Shown here piece by piece: positions 1 to 4,463 of a DNA stretch of 5,132 bases. Source of the stretch: Rhodospirillaceae bacterium (lineage in GTDB: Bacteria > Pseudomonadota > Alphaproteobacteria > Micavibrionales > UBA2020); the NCBI GenBank assembly GCA_003524565.1, contig DQGU01000177.1:415-5546 (forward strand), in the 5' to 3' direction. The notes under the pieces were generated by a model that was given only the letters and a program-made list of their open reading frames with translations, was not told where the DNA came from and did not search any database. Each line of letters starts with the position of its first letter. The first letter of the stretch is position 1. Both the position numbers and the translations under genes were made by a program.

Positions 1-80
1 CCCCCCCTCCCCCCCCCCTACCCCTACCACCCCCCCCCCCGCCCCCCCCCCGCCGCGCCCCACCCCCCCCCCCGCCCCCG
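1..80. other. Poly-C low-complexity contig edge, probable artefact
   Basis: Sixty-seven of these 80 bases are C on the plus strand, interrupted by 13 scattered A, T or G. Composition changes abruptly to normal coding sequence at about 81-95. Read in the direction of the local genes this is a run of G after good sequence, which is how two-colour Illumina reads typically decay when signal is lost. It would encode mostly glycine in the lipoprotein frame and stays open only because G-rich codons are never stops. I treat it as unreliable sequence rather than a biological repeat; a genuine poly-G tract is possible but less likely. Confidence 0.8.
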
Positions 81-210
81 CCGCACCATCAACATGCGTG
101 CCAAAGTTATGCACGGGCGCCGCCTGCGGCGCGGCGCAGGCCGACAGCAGCAGCAAAGCCGTCCCTGCCAGCAGCAGGTTTGTGGGGTGGAATCTATACC
201 CGCGCTTCAC
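1..210 (-). CDS. NlpD-like lipoprotein, N-terminal part only (runs off window)
   Basis: An open frame starts at a GTG (210-208), 7 nt after the pcm stop, with GAGG (219-216) as ribosome binding site 5 nt upstream. It begins MKRGYRFHPTNLLLAG and continues as a lipoprotein signal peptide: basic start, hydrophobic Leu/Ala stretch (about residues 12-22), and lipobox L22-S23-A24-C25. The mature protein would start at the lipid-modified C25; Ala at +2 rather than Asp argues for outer-membrane sorting. Reliable sequence ends near residue 43-45, where the poly-C edge begins, so no catalytic or LysM domain is visible. Position directly after surE-pcm matches nlpD in enterobacteria and LysM/M23-peptidase lipoproteins in Alphaproteobacteria. 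The family is therefore inferred from context; that it is a lipoprotein is seen directly. Confidence 0.7.
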   Translation of the reverse strand, partial: MKRGYRFHPTNLLLAGTALLLLSACAAPQAAPVHNFGTHVDGAAGAGGGVGRGGGGAGGGVVGVGGGEGG

Positions 211-215
211 GCGCG

Positions 216-219
216 CCTC
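216..219 (-). promoter_or_regulatory. Ribosome binding site of the lipoprotein gene
   Basis: GAGG overlaps the pcm TGA stop (220-218) and lies 5 nt before the GTG at 210. It decides the start, since no ATG sits nearby in this frame, and suggests that ribosomes finishing pcm reinitiate here. Confidence 0.5.
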
Positions 220-931
220 AGGCAGGCTGAAAGGCGAAACCGCCGGAGAGGAAATCCTGCGCGGAATCATCCACCACAGGGTCGGGCTCGTCACGCGCGA
301 CATTGGGCAGCAGCGGCACGAAGCGCACCGGCATCAGCCTTTCGGTTTCGTAAGCTTCTTCGGACGTGCGCGTAATGCGGTAGATAAACTGGCTGGCCTT
401 GTCGCGCCCCATCGGAATAACCATGATACCGCCCACAGACATCTGCGCCAAAAGCGCAGGCGGCGGTTCATCCCCCGCCGCAGCGGTGACGATGATGCGG
501 TCAAACGGCGCCTGTTCAATCCAGCCCTTCATGCCGTCGCCGGCCTTGCAGGTGATATTGCGAATACGCAGCTCGTTGATGCGCACCTCCGCCGTTGCCA
601 ACAGCGGGCGATGACGCTCGATACTGTAAACGCGGCGGCAAAGCTTGGCCAGAATAGCCGCCTGATAGCCAGAGCCCGTGCCGATTTCCAGCACCTTGTG
701 GCGGTCGTTGAGTTTCAGCTCCTGCGTCATGCTGGCCACAACCAGCGGCTGGCTGATGGTCTGTCCGCGGCCGATGGGCAGCGCGGTATCTTCATAAGCC
801 TGGTCGTGGAACTGCGTCGGGATAAAAATCTCGCGCGGCACACGCTCGATGGCGGCCAGCACGCCGGTATCGGTGATGCCGCATTTACGCAGCTTCATAA
901 TCAGACGGATTTTGCGCGCGATTACGGTCAC
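218..931 (-). CDS. pcm: Protein-L-isoaspartate O-methyltransferase
   Basis: This cytosolic repair enzyme uses S-adenosylmethionine to methylate L-isoaspartyl residues formed by spontaneous damage of Asp and Asn, allowing their return to normal aspartate. The 237-residue product shows RVPREIF (30-36), GRGQTISQP (54-62) with the conserved Ser60 of the family active site, the SAM-binding motif EIGTGSGYQ (82-90), AGDGMKGW (130-137) and RIIVTAAA (145-152), then LMPVRFVPL (199-207). The start is GTG at 931, overlapping the surE stop as GTGA, with AGGGGA 7 nt upstream; an internal ATG at 898 (Met12) is the alternative but has no better support. It is longer than the roughly 208-residue E. coli enzyme, mainly through an acidic C-terminal tail of about 25 residues. 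Co-location with surE is a classic pairing and implies a shared stress or stationary-phase role. Confidence 0.95.
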   Translation of the reverse strand: MTVIARKIRLIMKLRKCGITDTGVLAAIERVPREIFIPTQFHDQAYEDTALPIGRGQTISQPLVVASMTQELKLNDRHKVLEIGTGSGYQAAILAKLCRRVYSIERHRPLLATAEVRINELRIRNITCKAGDGMKGWIEQAPFDRIIVTAAAGDEPPPALLAQMSVGGIMVIPMGRDKASQFIYRITRTSEEAYETERLMPVRFVPLLPNVARDEPDPVVDDSAQDFLSGGFAFQPA

Positions 932-1716
932 TCGAACATCCCCTGCAAATCCTGAAGCGCTTCGTGATGCGTCAAATTCAACGAAAACGGCGTGATGGTG
1001 ACATGTCCGGCCTTGAGTGCGCCGATGTCGTTCCCTTCGTCATGGTCGTCGCGCGGCGGCGGCGGGCCAATCCAGAAATACGGGCGGCCGCGCGGGTCGG
1101 TCAGGCGGTCCATTTCCTGCTTCTCCATGCTGTAATGCCCTTGGCGCACGGCGCGGATTTGCGGAATGACACCCTGCACTTTGCGCGGGAAATTCACACT
1201 GAGAAGGCTATAAGGGTCGAGCGTTTTTCCCGCGAATTTTTCAAGAATACGCGGCAGGTATTCGCGCGCAATCGACCAGTCGGGCTTGCCGCCGTGTTCG
1301 TCGTAATCCTGGCTGCAGGCGATGGCGGGGATATGCATCAGCGTCGCCTCAATCGCGGCGGCGATGGTGCCGGAATAGGTCACGTCATCGGCTGTGTTCT
1401 GGCCGTGGTTGATACCCGTCAGCACCAAATGCGGACGGAAATCTTTCATCACCTGCTGCACACCCAAAAGCACGGAATCCGTCGGCGTGCCGGATACGGA
1501 ATAATGGCGCTTGTCGTATTCTTTCAGACGCAGCGGCATGTGGATAGTGAGCGAATGCCCCGCCGCCGACATCTGCGTTTCCGGCGCGACCACCCAGACG
1601 TGCGGCGTGATGGAGCTGACGATTTGTTCCATCACCTTGATACCGTCGGCATGGATGCTGTCGTCGTTGGAAATCAGGATACGCGCTTCGGAAAGCTTTT
1701 CGGGGAACTTCAGCAT
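928..1716 (-). CDS. surE: 5'/3'-nucleotidase SurE
   Basis: SurE is a metal-dependent phosphatase acting on nucleoside 5'- and 3'-monophosphates in the cytosol. The 262-residue product has the family landmarks: RILISNDD (12-19), APETQMSAAG (44-53), SGTPTDSVLLG (75-85), LTGINHGQN (99-107) and DDVTYSGTIAAA (110-121). By alignment with E. coli SurE (D8, D9, S39, N92) the metal ligands are D18, D19, S50 and N103, all present. Two near-invariant positions differ: NDDG reads NDDS (Ser20) and HAPG reads HADG (Asp24). The N-terminus is about ten residues longer than in E. coli. The ATG at 1716 is 6 nt after the serS stop, with AAGG only 4 nt upstream (1724-1721), overlapping that stop. It ends in a 4-nt overlap with pcm, so the two are very likely coupled. 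Confidence 0.95.
   Translation of the reverse strand: MLKFPEKLSEARILISNDDSIHADGIKVMEQIVSSITPHVWVVAPETQMSAAGHSLTIHMPLRLKEYDKRHYSVSGTPTDSVLLGVQQVMKDFRPHLVLTGINHGQNTADDVTYSGTIAAAIEATLMHIPAIACSQDYDEHGGKPDWSIAREYLPRILEKFAGKTLDPYSLLSVNFPRKVQGVIPQIRAVRQGHYSMEKQEMDRLTDPRGRPYFWIGPPPPRDDHDEGNDIGALKAGHVTITPFSLNLTHHEALQDLQGMFE
939..944 (-). promoter_or_regulatory. Ribosome binding site of pcm
   Basis: AGGGGA inside the end of surE, 7 nt before the GTG at 931. It supports the GTG start with the GTGA overlap over the internal ATG at 898. Confidence 0.6.
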
Positions 1717-1722
1717 TTTGCC

Positions 1723-3021
1723 TTACGCAACCTTTCCGGATTTAACTTCGCCTGCGGGCTCCAGCTTTTTAATGCCGCCCATATAAGGCAGCAGCGCATC
1801 CGGAATAACCACGCTGCCGTCGGCCTGCTGGTAATTCTCCAGAACCGCAATCAGGCAGCGGCCAACCGCAACACCCGAACCGTTCAGGGTATGCACATAG
1901 CGGGTTTGCTTGTCGCCGTCGGCCTTATAGCGGGCCATCATGCGGCGCGCCTGAAAATCCCCGCAGTTGGAGCAGCTGGAAATCTCGCGGTAGGTGTTTT
2001 GTCCCGGCAGCCAGACCTCGATATCAAACGTCTTTTTGGCGGAAAAACCCATATCGCCCGTGCAAAGCGCCATGGTGCGGAAAGCAAGGCCGAGTTTTTT
2101 GAGAATGGTTTCGGCGCAGTTCGTCATGCGCTCCAGCTCGTCCATCGATTTGTCTTCGGCGGTGATGCTGACCAGCTCGACTTTATAAAACTGGTGCTGG
2201 CGTATCATGCCGCGGGTATCCTTGCCCGCCGCCCCCGCTTCGGAGCGGAAACACGGCGTCAGCGACGTCAAACGCAGCGGCAAATCAGCCGCATCCAGAA
2301 TGGTATCGAGAACCGTATTGGTCAGCGACACTTCCGACGTCGGAATAAGCCAGTGGCCGGTGCTGGTGCGGAACAAATCTTCCGCGAATTTGGGCAACTG
2401 CCCCGTGCCATAGAGCGCTTCGTCGCGCACCAGAAGCGGCACCGAAAGCTCCGTATAGCCATGCTCCTGCGTATGGGTATCCAGCATGAACTGCGCCAGC
2501 GCACGCTCCAGCCGCGCGACGCCGCTTTTGAGCAGCACAAAACGCGCGCCCGACATTTTGGCAGCGGTTTCAAAATCCATGCCGCCCAGTCCCTCACCGA
2601 TGTCGGTATGGTCGCGGGCGCTGTTGATGCGCGGCGGCTCCCCGTGGCGGCGGGCTTCCTTGTTGTCTTTTTCGTCCTTGCCGTCGGGCACGCTGGCGTC
2701 CGGAATATTCGGCAAAACGCCGAGGAAGCCTTGCAACTCCTCCGCGATTTTCTTTTCGTCTTCCTCGATGCGCGCGATGCGCTCTTTCATCTCGGCCACT
2801 TTGGCCATGATGTCGCTGGCGTCGCCGCCCTTGGATTTAATTGCGCCGATGTCCTTGGACAGTGCATTGCGGCTTGCCTGCAAATCCTGCATTTCGGTTT
2901 GCAGGGCACGGCGTTTTTCATCCATTTCGATGATTTTGGGCGTCTGGGGCGCAAGGCCGCGACGTTGCCAGCCGGAATCATAAAACTCGGGCGTTTCCCG
3001 AATGTGCTTAAGGTCGAACAT
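1723..3021 (-). CDS. serS: Serine--tRNA ligase
   Basis: Class II aminoacyl-tRNA synthetase that activates serine with ATP and loads it onto tRNA-Ser (and tRNA-Sec where present). The 432-residue length is normal for a bacterial enzyme. Residues about 1-110 form the N-terminal domain; charged heptad-like sequence at roughly 30-97 corresponds to the long antiparallel coiled coil that grips the extra arm of tRNA-Ser. The catalytic domain follows, with the serine-binding TSE at 228-230, motif 2 (CFRSEAG, 257-263, Arg259 and Glu261, continuing through RQHQFYKVEL at 274-283) and motif 3 (GSGVAVGR, 381-388, ending in the ATP-contacting Arg388). The ATG at 3021 gives the expected MFDLK family start and has AGAG 7 nt upstream, a modest ribosome site. 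It follows tatC after 95 nt and precedes surE by 6 nt. No missing residues noted. Confidence 0.98.
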   Translation of the reverse strand: MFDLKHIRETPEFYDSGWQRRGLAPQTPKIIEMDEKRRALQTEMQDLQASRNALSKDIGAIKSKGGDASDIMAKVAEMKERIARIEEDEKKIAEELQGFLGVLPNIPDASVPDGKDEKDNKEARRHGEPPRINSARDHTDIGEGLGGMDFETAAKMSGARFVLLKSGVARLERALAQFMLDTHTQEHGYTELSVPLLVRDEALYGTGQLPKFAEDLFRTSTGHWLIPTSEVSLTNTVLDTILDAADLPLRLTSLTPCFRSEAGAAGKDTRGMIRQHQFYKVELVSITAEDKSMDELERMTNCAETILKKLGLAFRTMALCTGDMGFSAKKTFDIEVWLPGQNTYREISSCSNCGDFQARRMMARYKADGDKQTRYVHTLNGSGVAVGRCLIAVLENYQQADGSVVIPDALLPYMGGIKKLEPAGEVKSGKVA

Positions 3022-3116
3022 GTTTTTTCTCTGTGATGATGGGCGCGGCGCGCCACAAATTCCCCGAAACCAACATGTTTATATTATTCGGTTTTTGCCG
3101 CGCGGTCTAGGTTTGA
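3022..3116 (-). promoter_or_regulatory. tatC-serS spacer; possible serS promoter or leader
   Basis: This is the only substantial gap between genes. In the coding direction it contains an AT-rich segment (3090-3071) with -10-like TAATAT (3086-3081) and TATAAA (3083-3078), but the sequence 17 nt upstream (ACCGCG) does not resemble a -35 box. A GC-rich inverted repeat, GGCGC-GCC-GCGCC (3054-3042), could form a 5-bp triloop hairpin just before the serS ribosome site; it has no following T run, so it is not a classical terminator. A weaker AACC/GGTT pairing flanks the AT-rich segment. An internal promoter letting serS be expressed apart from tat is plausible but not demonstrated. Confidence 0.3.
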
Positions 3117-3917
3117 TTAGGAATTTGGTGCGGCAGCCTCTGCGTTTGCGGCGCGCTTGCGCTTCTCCGCCCTGCGCACCAGCAGGATGGAAATTTCATA
3201 CAAAAGCAAAAGCGGCACGGCGAGCATGAACTGGCTCAGCACATCCGGCGGCGTCACCACCGCGGCGATGGAAAAAATAATCACAATCGCATAGCGGCGT
3301 TTGTCCGCGAGCATATCCGCCGACACAAAACCGGCATAGCCGACAAGCGTCAACAAAACAGGCAGTTGGAAGCAAAAACCGAAAGCAAAGATGAGCCCCA
3401 TGACGAAATCGAGATATTCACTGACGCGCGCTTCCAGCTGGATGGGCAAACCGCCCGGCGATGGCGTCAGGTTTTCAAACCCCGCAAAAAACCGCCATGC
3501 AGCCGGCATGACCAGATAATAAACAAACGCCGCCCCCGCCACGAACAGCACGGGCGTCGCCACCAGAAACGGCAAAAACACTTTACGCTCGTTTTTATAA
3601 AGTCCCGGCGCGACGAACAGCCAGATTTGCGCAGCGAAGTAAGGAAAGGCAATAAAACCACCAGCAAAGCAGGCGACCTTCATGTAAGAAATGAAGGCCT
3701 CGCCCATGCCTGTGTAAATCAGGCGGCGATTTTCCCCCTCCAGCACATCCGCGAGCGGGCGCACCAGAAAACCGTAAACATCTTCGGCCACAAAAAAGCA
3801 GGCGCAGCTCAGCAGCACAAAAACAAGCAGCGCGCGGATAAGCCGCTGGCGCAGCTCCGTCAGGTGTGCGACCAAGGGCATTGTTTTTTGTTCTTTTGAA
3901 TTATCAGCCGGTTGCAT
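3117..3917 (-). CDS. tatC: Sec-independent protein translocase TatC
   Basis: TatC is the inner-membrane core of the twin-arginine translocase; with TatB it binds the RR signal peptide of folded substrates and recruits TatA. The 266-residue product has six hydrophobic segments at about 25-45, 79-100, 116-138, 168-192, 205-221 and 228-247. Conserved features visible are HLTELRQRL (18-26; Glu21, equivalent to E. coli Glu15), APGLYKNERK (103-112; Glu110, equivalent to Glu103), both in the signal-peptide site, and TPPDVLSQ (222-229). The chosen ATG (3917) lies 6 nt after GGAGG and overlaps tatB by 14 nt. The same frame is open further upstream to 4004, but that extension is basic, lacks family similarity and lies deep inside tatB. 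The C-terminus is a short basic then Ala-rich cytoplasmic tail. Confidence 0.97.
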   Translation of the reverse strand: MQPADNSKEQKTMPLVAHLTELRQRLIRALLVFVLLSCACFFVAEDVYGFLVRPLADVLEGENRRLIYTGMGEAFISYMKVACFAGGFIAFPYFAAQIWLFVAPGLYKNERKVFLPFLVATPVLFVAGAAFVYYLVMPAAWRFFAGFENLTPSPGGLPIQLEARVSEYLDFVMGLIFAFGFCFQLPVLLTLVGYAGFVSADMLADKRRYAIVIIFSIAAVVTPPDVLSQFMLAVPLLLLYEISILLVRRAEKRKRAANAEAAAPNS

Positions 3918-4275
3918 CGCTATCCTCCGGCTTTTTCTCAACTTGCGGTGCGGCATCTTTGGGCTTGGATGGCTCCAGAATATCCGGCCCTTCCGGCTGC
4001 GCACCTGTGCGGCGCGCGGCTTCTATCTGCACCTGCTTGTCGAGTTCGAATTGAAGATTGTCACCACCCGCGCGGTTGGCTTCGCGCACGATATCGGCGA
4101 GCTCTTCCTCGCGCATGATACCATCAATCGATTTTTGAATATCGTCGGTGAAGCGCCTGACATTCCTGAAAAGTTTTCCGGCAGAGTACAGTACGCGCGG
4201 CAAATCTGCAGGGCCGATGACAACCAATGCCACGGCCAGAATGATGAGCATCTCTGACCACGAGATACCGAACAA
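3904..4275 (-). CDS. tatB: Sec-independent protein translocase TatB
   Basis: TatB partners TatC in the substrate receptor of the Tat system. The 123-residue product begins MFGISWSEML and has one transmembrane helix (about 5-20) with the conserved polar Glu8. The GP hinge follows (Gly21-Pro22), then a long amphipathic helix (about 23-70) and a hydrophilic, Pro/Lys/Glu-rich tail. The GP hinge, Glu8, length and place between tatA and tatC separate it from TatA. The start codon is TTG (4275-4273), 5 nt after the tatA stop; the TatB family N-terminus begins exactly there and no in-frame ATG lies close upstream. Ribosome binding is weak: AAGGG is 12 nt away (4292-4288) and GAG 8 nt away. Lower translation than tatA would fit the TatA excess known for Tat systems. 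Confidence 0.95.
   Translation of the reverse strand: MFGISWSEMLIILAVALVVIGPADLPRVLYSAGKLFRNVRRFTDDIQKSIDGIMREEELADIVREANRAGGDNLQFELDKQVQIEAARRTGAQPEGPDILEPSKPKDAAPQVEKKPEDSDATG
3924..3928 (-). promoter_or_regulatory. Strong ribosome binding site of tatC
   Basis: GGAGG within the tail of tatB, 6 nt before the ATG at 3917. It is the best Shine-Dalgarno match in the window and fixes the tatC start, in preference to the open frame extending to 4004 or the later Met13 at 3881. Confidence 0.8.
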
Positions 4276-4280
4276 GCGCG

Positions 4281-4463
4281 TTACTCGCCCTTGTTATCCG
4301 GCGGGGGAAGGTTGTCTTTTTTATCGCCCTCGCCGCTGATGCCGTCTTTGAAATTGCGCAGGCCCTTGCCGAGGTCGCCCATGATTTGCGGGATTTTACC
4401 GCGGCCGAAAAGCACAAGAACCAAAATGGCTACAACCAGAATATGCCAAATGCTGAGACCCAT
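4281..4463 (-). CDS. tatA: Sec-independent protein translocase TatA
   Basis: TatA oligomerises at the TatBC receptor to form the protein-conducting part of the twin-arginine translocase in the inner membrane. The 60-residue product starts MGLSIWHIL, has one hydrophobic helix (about 5-18), the characteristic FGRGKIP hinge (19-25), and an amphipathic helix (about 26-42, IMGDLGKGLRNFKDG) followed by a short charged tail. It is shorter than E. coli TatA (89 residues), mostly in the variable C-terminal tail; alphaproteobacterial TatA proteins are often short. The ATG at 4463 shares its A with the scpB TAA stop (TAATG) and GAGGA lies 9 nt upstream inside scpB, so translation is probably coupled to scpB. 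The gene is followed by tatB after 5 nt. Confidence 0.96.
   Translation of the reverse strand: MGLSIWHILVVAILVLVLFGRGKIPQIMGDLGKGLRNFKDGISGEGDKKDNLPPPDNKGE

Noticed and set aside
98..955. A 285-codon plus-strand open frame opposite pcm
   Set aside because: It is also in codon register with pcm, so it is explained the same way; it has no recognisable domain and begins in the lipoprotein signal-peptide region.
964..3036. A 690-codon open frame on the plus strand opposite surE and serS
   Set aside because: Its codon boundaries coincide exactly with those of surE and serS on the other strand. In that phase antisense stops arise only from TTA, CTA and TCA sense codons, which are rare in GC-rich genes. 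The product is Arg/His-rich with no family features, while both minus-strand genes are unmistakable.
3042..3054. GC-rich hairpin before serS as a rho-independent terminator
   Set aside because: The stem is only 5 bp and no T run follows on either strand; downstream genes would need to be read through it.
3918..4004. A 29-residue upstream extension of tatC
   Set aside because: It would overlap tatB by about 100 nt, is basic and unlike TatC N-termini, and the strong GGAGG at 3928-3924 points to the ATG at 3917.
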